DNA of 32,093 nucleotides from Veillonellales bacterium (GTDB lineage: Bacteria; Bacillota; Negativicutes; JAAYSF01). The DNA is taken from assembly GCA_039680175.1 (NCBI GenBank), contig JBDKTO010000004.1:1-32093 (forward strand). Reading direction: 5' to 3'. Below, in pieces: positions 6,607 to 15,351 of the stretch. The notes under the pieces are model-generated. The model did not search any database and was not told the origin of the DNA. It saw nothing but the letters and a program-made list of their open reading frames with translations. The translations under genes were made by a program, and so were the position numbers. Within the stretch, counting starts at the first letter, position 1. Each line of letters starts with the position of its first letter.

Positions 6607-7584
6607 TTACCGAGATTTTTCCCCTAATCTCTCACGCTCCTTAGTAATAAACCCGATAAAGTCGGACATTAAACGTGCCGCCAGATAACAGGTAGTACTG
6701 CTGGCATTATCATAAGGAGGTGCTACTTCCACAAGGTCAAAGCCCACGATGTGCCCCAATTTGGCTACCCCTTCCAAAAGATCGGTCATTTCGTCATAAT
6801 AGAGACCACCATGCATAGGTGACCCTGTGCCGGCGGCTATGGAATAATCCATAGCATCAATATCTATGGTAACAAAATAACGTTCTCCCTGGGGTAGAAA
6901 CTTCAGCGTTTCTTCGATGCCCAGTCGGCGGATTTGCCGTGGTGATAAAATTAAATCACCATAGGCTTTAGCATCCTCAAAGTCCGATTTTTGACTGCTG
7001 CCAATTCCATGAATGCCAAAATGCGCCATCTTGAACACATAAGGCAAGAGAGACATTTGCCGGCAGGGACTGCCATTGCTATACCGCTGTCCTCCGAGGC
7101 TATCCGTCCAGTCAAGATGGGAGTCAAAGTGAATGACATGAAAAGGGCCCTCAGCCTCAAGTCCCCGGACTACAGGGATGGTAATTGAATGATCGCCGCC
7201 CATAACGACAGGCATGGCTCCTTGCACGACAATTTTGCGTACCGCAGCTTCGATATTGGCGAAGCTGGCTTCCAGATCGCCTGGCACAAGATCTGCGTCT
7301 CCACAGTCTACGATCTTCCACCTATCGGTACTAATGTAAAAATCATCCCGTTCCGGGTCATAAGAACCCCGCGGACTATAGCTGAAGCGGGTAGACTGCA
7401 TTCGTATGCCCCTTGGCCCCAACCGTGCGCCAGATCTTCCCTGTATGGAAATATCGCAGGGAGCGCCGAGGAGCGCAATATCGGCATCCAGTTGGTTAAG
7501 ATCGGTACAAAACGGTGTTTTGGCAAAAGTAGCAATCCCTGTGGGAGCTAAGTTCACCGCTTGACTAAGACTAAAATTTGACAT
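6607..7584 (-). CDS. Ureohydrolase (agmatinase / formimidoylglutamase family)
   Basis: Binuclear-manganese ureohydrolase motifs are all present: GGDHS, FDSHLDW (family DAH.D, here with Ser for Ala) and IDIDAMD. Family enzymes split guanidino or formimino groups from agmatine, arginine, formiminoglutamate, guanidinobutyrate or guanidine itself. At 325 aa the length is normal. The start is ATG 7584, with GGAGG six bases upstream; the frame is open further but without a start signal. It is the last gene of the minus-strand operon, 31 nt after hutD. That neighbourhood makes formiminoglutamate or a related compound the likeliest substrate, by inference. In the 222-nt gap after its stop I see only small palindromes, no clear terminator. 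Confidence 0.85.
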   Translation of the reverse strand: MSNFSLSQAVNLAPTGIATFAKTPFCTDLNQLDADIALLGAPCDISIQGRSGARLGPRGIRMQSTRFSYSPRGSYDPERDDFYISTDRWKIVDCGDADLVPGDLEASFANIEAAVRKIVVQGAMPVVMGGDHSITIPVVRGLEAEGPFHVIHFDSHLDWTDSLGGQRYSNGSPCRQMSLLPYVFKMAHFGIHGIGSSQKSDFEDAKAYGDLILSPRQIRRLGIEETLKFLPQGERYFVTIDIDAMDYSIAAGTGSPMHGGLYYDEMTDLLEGVAKLGHIVGFDLVEVAPPYDNASSTTCYLAARLMSDFIGFITKERERLGEKSR

Positions 7585-7615
7585 AAAAGCCTCCTTGCAA
7601 GAAAAATAAAGACAA

Positions 7616-8242
7616 TTAAACTGCAGTTTTGTGATACATGTCGGCTTGGACAATATGAACAGGATTATATTCAGAATTTCGAATGGTGAAATCGAGTTTC
7701 TCCTGCGCAATATAGTGATGAATCAGTAGAACATCCCCAGCCGAAAGAAGATAGGCTGCTTTACCAACCGTCATTTCACAGCTGCCGTCGACACAATAAA
7801 AAGCGGTAGTCCCTTCCGCATAATTTGCTATTCCGTTATCAGCAAAAGCAATCTGTTGCTGAGCATCAAGGAACAGTGCCGTTAGCTTGCCATCACAGCC
7901 TGCTCGCAGCATTAAATTTAAATCGCTCGCTTTGCCGAAACACCGCGTAGTCCAGTCACCGGAGAACTGATCCTGTTCATAAGGTTTTACTTTCGCAGTA
8001 TGATGATTTTGATGTTCCAGCCGAATTTCTCCTGCCAGCACCATAATAATCCGTGAAATCCCCGGCAAAACCGTAAAGGTTGATTTTTCCAAATCAACCC
8101 TGGCACTACTCAGCCGCCAGAGAAAATTACGTTTATTGTACTCAGCCTGTTTGGGGTAAATGGCAATTTGCGTTGTCATTCCTCCTGACCAGGCAGCGGT
8201 ATGTTGCTGTTCCTTTTTCACCAAATCTATTGTATATGTCAA
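7616..8242 (-). CDS. hutD: HutD/Ves family protein
   Basis: WSGGMTTQIAIYP, FLWRLSSARVDLEKSTFTVL, RIIMVLAGEIRLEH and DQFSGDWTTRCFGKASDLNL are the hallmarks of the HutD (DUF886) double cupin. HutD is conserved beside histidine-utilisation genes and is thought to sense or modulate formiminoglutamate or urocanate levels; its exact function is unsettled. The start is TTG 8242, preceded at the right distance by GGAGG (8254-8250); an upstream TTG at 8263 lacks such a site. Its presence is the main hint that the operon handles a histidine-derived or formimino compound. Confidence 0.85.
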   Translation of the reverse strand: MTYTIDLVKKEQQHTAAWSGGMTTQIAIYPKQAEYNKRNFLWRLSSARVDLEKSTFTVLPGISRIIMVLAGEIRLEHQNHHTAKVKPYEQDQFSGDWTTRCFGKASDLNLMLRAGCDGKLTALFLDAQQQIAFADNGIANYAEGTTAFYCVDGSCEMTVGKAAYLLSAGDVLLIHHYIAQEKLDFTIRNSEYNPVHIVQADMYHKTAV

Positions 8243-8327
8243 GATTCCGCCTCCATAGAGCAAACCCCGTGTTCTTTTTGTCCACTGGGTTGCTTCATTC
8301 TGTAATAGACCAACCGGTAGAAATTCT

Positions 8328-9662
8328 TTATGATAAGAAATTGAATTTTTGGATTAACACTTGTAGAGTTTGATAGATTTTATCTTCCGGCATACTGACA
8401 ATATGGCCGTTATGCACCTGTTCAATGCCCTGCACCACAACCTTAGCGATGGCATTAGGCTGCATAGCGTATACGATATTGGGCATCATTTGCTCATTCA
8501 CATCATAGATAGGCTGCATCGACAAATCCTTAGTATCAATGCCGACAAAATCGGCATGATACCCCGGAGCAATTTTACCCACCGGTATCCCGAGAAGTTG
8601 TTCGGCATTGGCCGTTCCCATGTCGAACACCTGTTTAGAGGAAATAGCTGTAGCATTTAACAAGGACACTTTTTGCAACAGCGCCGTCATCCGCATTTCT
8701 TCAAATACACTGATGCGGTTATTGCTGCAGGCACCGTCCGAGCCTAAGCCAACCGTTACCCCTGCTTTCATCAGCTCGACAACTTTTGTGACTCCGTCTG
8801 CTAAAAACATATTGCTCGACGGACAATAAACCAGTCCGGCTTTATGCTCACCCATCAGTTTGATTTCATTATCCTTAAGCCATACGGCATGGATAGCCAC
8901 CATATTTTCATCCAGCACACCAATTTTGTCCAAAAGTTCAACAGGGGCCAAGCCGTAAGCCTTAGTAGTTTCTTCAACCTCAAACGGTTCTTCCGCCACA
9001 TGAATATGAAATTTGGTTCCAAGTTCAAGAGCCAGATCATGACCCGCTTTGACCATTTCGAGCGAAGCGGCATGCAGGCTGTGCGGTGCCGGAAGAATTT
9101 TGACCATGGGATTGCCGGCATATTTTAACGCCAGCTTTTTAGTATGAGTAACCGCTTGTTCAACACTTTCCTGATATCCTTTCGGTGCGCCGTTCCAATC
9201 ATACATCGTCCTCGCGAGCACCAGCCGAATACCCACGTCTTTAGCTGCCTGAATAATAGCTTCATCGCTCTCAGATCCGTCATTGTGCAAATAAAAAAAA
9301 TCACAAACTGTAGTTGCTCCGTAACGCAGCATTTCTCCAAATGCAAACAGTGCGCCGGTATATAAATCCTGGGTAGTGAAACGCGGTGAGTAATGGTACA
9401 GAGCTTTATCACGCCATTCCAAGAAAGGCCTGTCGGTAACCAAACCGCGCAGCAGACTTTGAAAAGAATGGTTATGTGCATTTACCGTGCCAGGCACCAG
9501 TGCCAAATTGGTCCAATCGGCAATCATAGCGTCTGGATGCTGTGCAACAAGCTTTTCGGCTTCTTCCACAGCCCTAATGCTGCCGTCTTCTACCAGTACT
9601 CCCTTGCCTTGTTTAAAGCAATCGTCTTGAAATAGGTAAGATGGTTTATAGATATGTTTCAT
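8328..9662 (-). CDS. HutF-like amidohydrolase (formiminoglutamate deiminase / cytosine-guanine deaminase superfamily)
   Basis: The 444-aa TIM-barrel metal enzyme has NAHNHSFQSLLRGLV (metal-binding H.H, written HNH..FQ as in HutF), APHSLHAAS, HIHVAEEPFEVEE, IHAVWLKDNEI, CPSSNMFLADGV and GLGSDGACSNN with the catalytic Asp. These are subtype III amidohydrolase deaminase marks. HutF converts N-formimino-L-glutamate to N-formylglutamate and ammonia; S-adenosylhomocysteine or 8-oxoguanine deaminases are alternatives. ATG 9662 is one base after the M20 stop with GGAG ten bases upstream, so translation is coupled. HutD beside it favours a formimino substrate; this is inference. Confidence 0.78.
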   Translation of the reverse strand: MKHIYKPSYLFQDDCFKQGKGVLVEDGSIRAVEEAEKLVAQHPDAMIADWTNLALVPGTVNAHNHSFQSLLRGLVTDRPFLEWRDKALYHYSPRFTTQDLYTGALFAFGEMLRYGATTVCDFFYLHNDGSESDEAIIQAAKDVGIRLVLARTMYDWNGAPKGYQESVEQAVTHTKKLALKYAGNPMVKILPAPHSLHAASLEMVKAGHDLALELGTKFHIHVAEEPFEVEETTKAYGLAPVELLDKIGVLDENMVAIHAVWLKDNEIKLMGEHKAGLVYCPSSNMFLADGVTKVVELMKAGVTVGLGSDGACSNNRISVFEEMRMTALLQKVSLLNATAISSKQVFDMGTANAEQLLGIPVGKIAPGYHADFVGIDTKDLSMQPIYDVNEQMMPNIVYAMQPNAIAKVVVQGIEQVHNGHIVSMPEDKIYQTLQVLIQKFNFLS

Positions 9663-9663
9663 A

Positions 9664-10962
9664 TCATTCAAGCTCCTTATCCAGCAATAATATTGTCTGT
9701 AATAATACATTGCCGGCTTTTTCGATATCTTCAAGCATACTATTTTCTTTCGGACAATGACTTTTTCCGTCTATGCTACGCACAAAAAGCATGCCTGAAC
9801 GGGTAACACTGGCTAAATGCGTCGCATCGTGTCCTGCCATACTGGCAAGAGTCAAGTATGGCTCAGACATTTCCATCATTGCCTGTGCCATTTTATCTAT
9901 AACGATTTTATCTAAAGCTACACCTGCCTGATCAAGCAGCACTCTGCGGATAAAATGTACGCCCCGTTTTTTTTCGATAACAGCTATCGGTGCTGCTAAA
10001 CATTCTACAACGGCTTTCGTTACATCGCCCTCAAGAGTCCGGACCTCCATAGTCAGCACGGTTTCCCCCGGAATGATATTGACGGCATTCGGAAAAATTT
10101 CCAAATGGCCAATAGTTCCAACCACATCATCCCGTTTGGTGTCTTTCAGAATTTTTTCAAAGACCAGACAGAATTCCGAAGCCGCTAATAAAGCGTCATG
10201 TCTGTCTTGCATAAGGGTTGTACCGGCATGATTAGCCTCTCCGCAAATTTGGATGGTTTCACGATAAATTCCCGTAATCCCGGAAACAACAGCCAGTGAA
10301 AGCCCCTTGTTTTCCAAACGTTTCCCTTGTTCAATATGACATTCCATAAAAGCACTTAGGAGGTTGGGCAAAAGTTTTGCCTCCCCCAGTTTCTCAAAAG
10401 AACCGCCCGCTTTTGCCAAGGCAGTGGCCAAGGGAATGTGATGAATAGTATCTTCCACCTCCCGCAGCTTTGCGGGATCGAGTTTGCCTGCAGCCATTCG
10501 GCTGCCTAACGTTGAAAGATTAAAGGGATTTGGTTCTTCGGCGGTAAAGGACACCAGTGCCAGCGGATGTCGGAGACCAATCTGCTGTTCTTGTATCACA
10601 GACAGGATTTCCATTGCTAAAATAATGCCTAACGCACCGTCATACCTGCCGCCGTTCTGTACCGTATCATGATGAGAGCCTATTGCGATAGTCGGCAGTT
10701 CAGAATCTGTATTGATTTTAGCCCATATGTTAGCAGCAGGATCTACGTCAATAGCAGCACCAATTTCTGTTTTCAGCAGGGAAATAAGATGTTCTCTGGC
10801 AGCTAAATCGGCTGTACTGCCAAAACTGCGGTCAATGCCGCCGTTGCTATTCCGTCCGAATTGCGAAAGCGCCTCGAGACGATCCTGAATGCGTTTCGTA
10901 TTAACAACTAAGTTTGCAGTTGAATGGTTCATGTTATTCCTCTTCTCGCCTGATATTCTCAT
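9664..10962 (-). CDS. M20 family Zn-dependent amidohydrolase (allantoate / N-carbamoyl-amino-acid hydrolase type)
   Basis: The motifs [57 protein letters not shown] and [10 protein letters not shown] mark the hydantoinase/carbamoylase branch of M20, which hydrolyses N-carbamoyl or ureido bonds with two metals. The EEE/EEG motif usual in the family reads EEPNPF here, with a shifted third acid, which may mean a different substrate. ATG 10962 overlaps the ABC ATPase stop (ATGA) after GGAG; ATG 10932, with AGAGG upstream, is an alternative giving 422 aa. In this operon it could act on an N-formyl or N-carbamoyl product of the neighbouring enzymes. That step is a guess. Confidence 0.82.
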   Translation of the reverse strand: MRISGEKRNNMNHSTANLVVNTKRIQDRLEALSQFGRNSNGGIDRSFGSTADLAAREHLISLLKTEIGAAIDVDPAANIWAKINTDSELPTIAIGSHHDTVQNGGRYDGALGIILAMEILSVIQEQQIGLRHPLALVSFTAEEPNPFNLSTLGSRMAAGKLDPAKLREVEDTIHHIPLATALAKAGGSFEKLGEAKLLPNLLSAFMECHIEQGKRLENKGLSLAVVSGITGIYRETIQICGEANHAGTTLMQDRHDALLAASEFCLVFEKILKDTKRDDVVGTIGHLEIFPNAVNIIPGETVLTMEVRTLEGDVTKAVVECLAAPIAVIEKKRGVHFIRRVLLDQAGVALDKIVIDKMAQAMMEMSEPYLTLASMAGHDATHLASVTRSGMLFVRSIDGKSHCPKENSMLEDIEKAGNVLLQTILLLDKELE

Positions 10963-11720
10963 GAATTCTCCAGCACTTTGCTTAAAAACTCCTTGGTACG
11001 CGGATGGCTGGGACAGGCAAAAATTTTATCCGGTTTATCATGTTCAATTATGACTCCTTTGTCAAGAACAAGTACTTCATCAGCCACATCTTTGGCAAAA
11101 CGCATTTCATGGGTCACAACCGCCATGGTCATGCCTTCTTTGGCCAGTTGCTTCATAACTTGCAGCACTTCTCCCACCATTTCAGGGTCAAGTGCCGAAG
11201 TAGGCTCATCAAATAGCATGACTTTAGGCTGCATGGCAAGAGCCCGGGCAATAGCGACCCGCTGTTTCTGCCCGCCGGACAGATTATAGGGAAGCACCTG
11301 TGCCTTGTCTTCCAAACCTACCTTTTTTAAAAGATTCATTGCCAAATCTTCTGCATCACTGCGACTCATCTGCTTTAAGGACATAGGGGCCATCGTGATG
11401 TTCTGCAGTACCGTTTTATGTGGAAATAGATTAAAAGCCTGAAATACCATGCCGACTTTCTGTCTGGTCTGATTTAATTCTTTATCAGGAATTTGTACGG
11501 ATTTGCCATTTATCATTTTTCTGCCCATCGGTTTTCCGTCAATGGTGATTTCGCCTTCACTATAGGTTTCCAGATAGTTGATACACCGTAAAAGTGTACT
11601 TTTCCCTGAACCGGACGGACCAATAATAACCACGACCTTGCCTTGCCCAATTGTTAAATTGATATTTTCCAGTACATGATGGTCACCAAAATATTTGTTC
11701 AAACAAGATATATTGATCAT
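10959..11720 (-). CDS. Polar amino-acid ABC transporter ATP-binding protein (GlnQ/HisP type)
   Basis: Walker [11 protein letters not shown]-loop, signature LSGGQKQR, Walker [15 protein letters not shown] and the switch His in [12 protein letters not shown] are all present in 253 aa. The helical insertion and the .EF region place it in the polar amino-acid importer class. It pairs with the permease immediately upstream (ATGA overlap of 4 bp) and the lipoprotein before that, giving a complete importer. The likely cargo is the compound broken down by the enzymes that follow in the same operon. Confidence 0.95.
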   Translation of the reverse strand: MINISCLNKYFGDHHVLENINLTIGQGKVVVIIGPSGSGKSTLLRCINYLETYSEGEITIDGKPMGRKMINGKSVQIPDKELNQTRQKVGMVFQAFNLFPHKTVLQNITMAPMSLKQMSRSDAEDLAMNLLKKVGLEDKAQVLPYNLSGGQKQRVAIARALAMQPKVMLFDEPTSALDPEMVGEVLQVMKQLAKEGMTMAVVTHEMRFAKDVADEVLVLDKGVIIEHDKPDKIFACPSHPRTKEFLSKVLENS

Positions 11721-12391
11721 TGCAGCTCGCCTCCTGTACGGAAGTGCTTCTCCAGCTTCATGCCTAGATACCCGATCAAATTGTTAAATAAATAGTAAAG
11801 TACGGCGATCGCCAGCAAAAATTCGATGGTGCGATAGGTGTTGGCAATCAAAATATTGGCTTGCCTGAACAATTCAGCAACCGTAATGGTTGACAGTAAG
11901 GAAGAATTTTTCGTCAAAGAAATAAATTCATTGGTCAGCGGGGCCAACATGCGAAAAAAGGCTTGAGGAATAATAATCTTGATCATGGTTTGTGTATAAG
12001 AAAAACCTAAAGACCGCCCCGCTTCCATCTGCCCTCTGTCAATCGACTGAATGGCGCCGCGAATAATTTGTGAAGCATAAGAACCGCTATACATTCCCAA
12101 AGCAATCACGCCGGAGATCCAGGCAACCGTATCAATATGGAACAATATAGGCAGCCCATAGTATAGCAAAAACAGCTGCACCAAAAGCGGAGTCGCCCTA
12201 AACCAGGATAAATAGGCCAGAGAAAAATACCGATATGGTTTTATACTGGAAAGCTGCCCAAAAGCAATAATCGTGCCTACCATGAGACTCAGCATAAAGC
12301 CTGCCACCGAAAAAAAAGCGGTAGACATAAGACCATAGAGCAAAAAGTGTACATTTTTTCCTAAAAACACAACCGAAAAATCAAATGACAT
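11717..12391 (-). CDS. Polar amino-acid ABC transporter permease (HisM/GlnP type)
   Basis: The 224-aa inner-membrane protein has about five hydrophobic helices and the cytoplasmic EAA loop [20 protein letters not shown] that docks on the ATPase. [20 protein letters not shown] is the typical conserved periplasmic-side segment of the family. The ribosome site GGAGG precedes the ATG. The operon carries one permease only, so it probably forms a homodimer. A hairpin separates it from the binding-protein gene. Confidence 0.94.
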   Translation of the reverse strand: MSFDFSVVFLGKNVHFLLYGLMSTAFFSVAGFMLSLMVGTIIAFGQLSSIKPYRYFSLAYLSWFRATPLLVQLFLLYYGLPILFHIDTVAWISGVIALGMYSGSYASQIIRGAIQSIDRGQMEAGRSLGFSYTQTMIKIIIPQAFFRMLAPLTNEFISLTKNSSLLSTITVAELFRQANILIANTYRTIEFLLAIAVLYYLFNNLIGYLGMKLEKHFRTGGELQ

Positions 12392-12409
12392 TATAATTCC
12401 TCCGTATAA

Positions 12410-12437
12410 CTAAGGGCAGAAAGCCTGCCCCCTTTAG
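12410..12437 (-). terminator. Intercistronic hairpin after the binding-protein gene
   Basis: CTAAGGGCAG and CTGCCCCCTTTAG pair directly after the binding-protein stop codon, without a T-run. Such stems often protect the upstream part of the message, giving more binding protein than permease. Confidence 0.5.
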
Positions 12438-13214
12438 TTACTCAAACCATTTTTTCTCGATTTTAGCGTACGTTCCATTATCTTTCACTTTTTTCAGTGC
12501 GGCATTAATTGCTTTTGTTAATTCTTCATCATCTTTACGCAACCCATAACCGTAGAATTCTTCGGTCAGCGTATCACTCAGGACCTTTACCGTACCTTTT
12601 TCTTTTGCATAGGTTTTAGCCGCCGGCAAGCCTGTCACAACAGCATCGACCTTGCCTGTTTCCAGTTCCAAGAACATTTCATTATTAGTCTCCACTTTTA
12701 CCAAAGTGACATCCGGATATTTTTCTTCTAAATACTTAGCCGACTTGGTGCCAACCTGTACGGAAACTTTTTTGCCTTTTAGGTCGTTAACGCCTTTGAT
12801 GTTGTTGTCATCTTTTTTAACCATGATGGATAAACCACCCGGAAAATAAGAATCCGAAAAATTGATGGTTTGTTTACGTTCATCAGTAATATACATAGCG
12901 GAAACAATGACATCATATTTTTTCGCCAATAGGCCGGGAATAAGTCCTTTAAATTCCGTATCCACATATTCCACTTTGTCTGCACCCAGTTCTTTGGCCA
13001 CTGCCTGAATCAGCTCAATATCAAAGCCTTCATAATTTCCGTTATTTTTATATTCGAAAGGTTTGAAAGTAGCGTCTGTACCGACCGTAAGCACTTTTGT
13101 ATTTTTGATTTTCTCCACAACGCTGTCCCTTTTCGCTGTAGGTGTACTGTTCGAACATCCTGCCATGAGAACAGTAAAAACAACGATTAGCAATAAACTT
13201 ACTAATTTTTTCAT
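12438..13214 (-). CDS. Substrate-binding lipoprotein of the polar amino-acid importer (SBP_bac_3)
   Basis: The N-terminus MKKLVSLLLIVVFTVLMAGC is a lipoprotein signal peptide with a LMAGC lipobox, so Cys20 is the lipidated first mature residue. TVGTDATFKPFEYKNNGNYE, GFDIELIQAVAKELG, SAMYITDERKQTINFSDSYF and GLRKDDEELTKAINAALKKV are standard family-3 solute-binding features. The ligand, probably an amino acid or a ureido/formimino derivative, cannot be read from sequence. An AAAGGATG ribosome site precedes the ATG. The gene is first of the transport-catabolism block and sits behind the palindrome and terminator at 13257-13360. Confidence 0.93.
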   Translation of the reverse strand: MKKLVSLLLIVVFTVLMAGCSNSTPTAKRDSVVEKIKNTKVLTVGTDATFKPFEYKNNGNYEGFDIELIQAVAKELGADKVEYVDTEFKGLIPGLLAKKYDVIVSAMYITDERKQTINFSDSYFPGGLSIMVKKDDNNIKGVNDLKGKKVSVQVGTKSAKYLEEKYPDVTLVKVETNNEMFLELETGKVDAVVTGLPAAKTYAKEKGTVKVLSDTLTEEFYGYGLRKDDEELTKAINAALKKVKDNGTYAKIEKKWFE

Positions 13215-13256
13215 AAATAATCATCCTTTCATTTATCATTCTTGGTTTTTTATTTG

Positions 13257-13281
13257 AACGAAAACTATTGAAATTTTCGTT
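13257..13281. promoter_or_regulatory. Candidate operator palindrome upstream of the importer operon
   Basis: AACGAAAA and TTTTCGTT form a perfect 8-bp dyad around 9 nt, 43 nt before the binding-protein start. Its place between a terminator and the first gene suits a regulator site. The RpiR protein encoded next door is the natural candidate, by inference. I found no clean promoter boxes here. Confidence 0.5.
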
Positions 13282-13303
13282 ATTGTCTTTTGGCCGGCAA
13301 AAT

Positions 13304-13360
13304 AAAAAAGGCGCTGCAGTACAAACACCTTACGGTGCCTGCCATCTGCTAAACGCCTTT
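13304..13360 (-). terminator. Terminator or attenuator between rpiR and the importer operon
   Basis: Reading minus, AAAGGCG pairs with CGCCTTT, enclosing GCAG/CTGC and CACC-GTAA-GGTG inner stems, followed by TTTTTT-ATTTT. It ends the rpiR transcript or attenuates read-through into the importer operon. Its 5' part overlaps a sequence repeated in the rpiR leader (see the element at 14345-14387). Confidence 0.7.
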
Positions 13361-13382
13361 GTTTACAATGCCAGTTTGAGAG

Positions 13383-14261
13383 CTATTCAATTAATTTTTT
13401 GTAATAAATATGATTCTTGTTTTCCATTGCTTCCAGCCTATTCAGCCGCTGCTCCAAGTTATCGATTTTTTTCGCCACATCCCGCAACAGAAAATTTAGA
13501 AAGAAAATCGGTGTACTGTAGATATCAAAAATGGAGGATACGGTGATCGGCACATGTAAAACGGGATCGGCCAGGTAGGAAACTGGTGAAACAATACTGT
13601 CTGTGATACCGGTAATGGTAAACCCCTCTTGTTTCAATTCCTGCAACTTATTGACGAGGATGGTAGGATATCGGGGAAACGCAATGGTAAAAATCAATGT
13701 CGTATCAGGATTCCGTAAATGCAAGGTATCCCACAGTGGATTTCCCGGTTGGATCTGAATCACGTTATTTCTGATTTTATTGAGAATGTAGGCAGTATAC
13801 GGCAACAAAGTGGCCGATACTCTTGCGGATAATAATACAATCTCCTGTGCTGTCACAAATTTGTCCACCAGTTGTGTGTAGCTCGGCTGACATAGAATTG
13901 CTTCCAATTCGTCAAGGTTTTTATGTTCCATGTCGAGGATATTGCGAATTTTGTTATTGCTTTTATTCTGCGAGACATACTGCAGTCTCTGCGGTGCCGT
14001 TATTTCTTCGCTGACAAACTTTTGCAGGCTGCGCAAGAAATCATTAAAACCATGATACCCTAAAGCGCTGCAAAACCGCGATACACTTCCCTGACTAATA
14101 TTGGCTTCATTAGCAAGTTCTCCGGCTGTCATAAAAATGATGCGCAAATAATTCTTCTCAATGTACTGAGCCAGCTTTTCGTAGGTGGGTGAATCATTGG
14201 CAATATCCGTCATCTTCTGCAATAAATTTTTCAGGTCTGTACTGTTAAAATTTTGCTCCAT
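13383..14261 (-). CDS. RpiR-family transcriptional regulator
   Basis: The 292-aa product has an N-terminal HTH_6 domain (residues about 1-80, with AGELANEANISQGSVSRFCS ALGYHGF in the recognition region) and a C-terminal SIS sugar-isomerase-type sensor domain (about 125-260, EIVLLSARVSATLL onward). It ends in a coiled stretch (VAKKIDNLEQRLNRLEAM). RpiR members sense phosphosugars or other small metabolites. ATG 14261 follows GGGGG with good spacing. It lies first in the minus-strand set, with its own promoter, and probably controls the importer and catabolic genes behind it. Confidence 0.88.
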   Translation of the reverse strand: MEQNFNSTDLKNLLQKMTDIANDSPTYEKLAQYIEKNYLRIIFMTAGELANEANISQGSVSRFCSALGYHGFNDFLRSLQKFVSEEITAPQRLQYVSQNKSNNKIRNILDMEHKNLDELEAILCQPSYTQLVDKFVTAQEIVLLSARVSATLLPYTAYILNKIRNNVIQIQPGNPLWDTLHLRNPDTTLIFTIAFPRYPTILVNKLQELKQEGFTITGITDSIVSPVSYLADPVLHVPITVSSIFDIYSTPIFFLNFLLRDVAKKIDNLEQRLNRLEAMENKNHIYYKKLIE

Positions 14262-14344
14262 AAAGCACCCCCTTTTTGTATCTTTGAATAATAATTTCAT
14301 CTATAAATAAAAAAATAATAATGGAATCATCAATTTTAAAACAA

Positions 14345-14387
14345 AAAAAGCTTAGGACTATTAAGTCTCTAAACGGCTTTGTTTAGC
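14345..14387 (-). promoter_or_regulatory. Attenuator-like leader of rpiR (two mutually exclusive hairpins)
   Basis: In the minus-strand transcript, hairpin 1 is CTAAAC-AAAGCC-GTTTAG (14387-14370). Hairpin 2, TTAG.ACT-TAAT-AGT.CTAA (14372-14353), is followed by TTTTTTT and so resembles a terminator. Both need the TTTAG around 14369-14373, so they cannot coexist, as in an antiterminator/terminator switch. A near-identical copy of hairpin 1 occurs before the next terminator, at 13352-13369. Confidence 0.5.
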
Positions 14388-14412
14388 TCAATCAATGATG
14401 TTTATTAAATAA

Positions 14413-14441
14413 AAAATACCATACTAATTGTGCTTTGTCAA
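14413..14441 (-). promoter_or_regulatory. Sigma-A promoter of rpiR
   Basis: Reading minus, TTGACA (14441-14436), a 17-nt spacer and TATTTT (14418-14413) predict a start near 14406. That gives rpiR a leader of about 145 nt which contains the attenuator-like hairpins. Confidence 0.65.
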
Positions 14442-14527
14442 CGATTTATTTCTGCTGCAAATCATGTCGCCCAATTTTATCTTCATATTCTTTCATTTAT
14501 TATTGCCATGCTCATACCCTCGCTTCC

Positions 14528-14555
14528 GTCCCCTTACGGGGTCATTTTTGTTTTA
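14528..14555 (+). terminator. Small hairpin with T-rich tail
   Basis: GTCCCC-TTAC-GGGGTC is followed by ATTTTTGTTTT. No plus-strand gene ends just before it, so its role is unclear. Otherwise the gap 14442-14760 shows nothing I can support. Confidence 0.35.
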
Positions 14556-14774
14556 CATAGTAAAGAGTTGATTGTGCCCGGATGATCAAACAATAGTTGG
14601 ACATCGGGATTTAATGAATACGGATTGTCCGGGTGCGAATTTATATTGCATGTTGCGGGATATCGCGGGTAAAGCAATCTGGTATCAACAGAATAGTATG
14701 GATGAATAGCTGAGAATCGATGGATGTAACGCTATTTAGTTTACAGAATATAATGACAGTAGGAGGTGATAATA

Positions 14775-14927
14775 TTGGATGAAGAAACAAAAAAGAAATT
14801 AGATGAGCTAGGTGTTAAGATAGACGATGAAGTTGAGGAGACATCTGAAAAATACAGTATTCCAAAATGGGTAGTATGGATTGGTGGAATCTTAGGTATT
14901 AGTGTAATTTTTAAAATTTTATTCTAG
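14775..14927 (+). CDS. Tail-anchored small membrane protein (50 aa)
   Basis: TTG start, with AGGAGGTG seven bases upstream. The N-terminal 30 residues are highly charged (DEETKKKLDELGVKIDDEVE), and the C-terminal WVVWIGGILGISVIFKILF is a single membrane helix reaching the end. A clean terminator follows. I do not recognise a family; the shape resembles small membrane proteins that act on larger partners, but there is no direct evidence of function. Confidence 0.65.
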   Translation: MDEETKKKLDELGVKIDDEVEETSEKYSIPKWVVWIGGILGISVIFKILF

Positions 14928-14943
14928 CAGTGATTCTTGTTGA

Positions 14944-14978
14944 GGTGTAGGCAAAATACCTGCACCATTTTATTTTGG
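14944..14978 (+). terminator. Terminator of the tail-anchored protein gene
   Basis: GGTGTAGG and CCTGCACC form an 8-bp stem (one G-U) followed by ATTTTATTTT, 17 nt after the stop. Confidence 0.75.
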
Positions 14979-15129
14979 ATGAATGAAAAGTGTCCTGTCC
15001 ATTCGCTTGATAGTACAAAAGCATTATAGCTGCCCCATCAGATAGGGTCCCCATTTACAAATATAAACATTAGTTCTAAAATAGATACAAGCCGTATAAG
15101 TAAAGATCTTATGTAAGGAGATCCTATCA

Positions 15130-15345
15130 ATGCAACATGTAAGTGCCACAGAATTAGCGAAACTTGCAAAATGTGAGCGACAATTATATTTGAATACTCA
15201 ATACGGTGAAAGTACTGAGTTAACAGGGAAATATATAGAAAGAGGCAACTACGAACATGAGCAATTCAGGCGTATGATTACCGGCAAGAAAGAAAATTGG
15301 CTTATAAGATTTTTACGTTGGTTGCTACGCCTATTTATCAGGTGA
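15130..15345 (+). CDS. Cas4-like nuclease, N-terminal part ending in an in-frame TGA
   Basis: HVSATELAKLAKCERQLYLN is the N-terminal signature of Cas4/AddB-type PD-(D/E)XK nucleases, with the first iron-sulfur Cys at position 15. The next part (GKYIERGNYEHEQFRR) matches the helix holding early active-site residues. It ends with an amphipathic NWLIRFLRWLLRLFIR at a TGA. The following gene continues in the same reading frame with the rest of the nuclease. AAGGAGATCC precedes the ATG. Either a nonsense mutation split one gene, or two subunits are made. Confidence 0.7.
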   Translation: MQHVSATELAKLAKCERQLYLNTQYGESTELTGKYIERGNYEHEQFRRMITGKKENWLIRFLRWLLRLFIR

Positions 15346-15351
15346 TATGTG

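Noticed and set aside
7189-7551. 120-codon plus-strand ORF inside the ureohydrolase
   Set aside because: Antisense shadow of a gene with full catalytic motifs.
14345-14387. Guanidine-II (mini-ykkC) riboswitch before rpiR
   Set aside because: The hairpin loops lack the ACGR motif required for that class.
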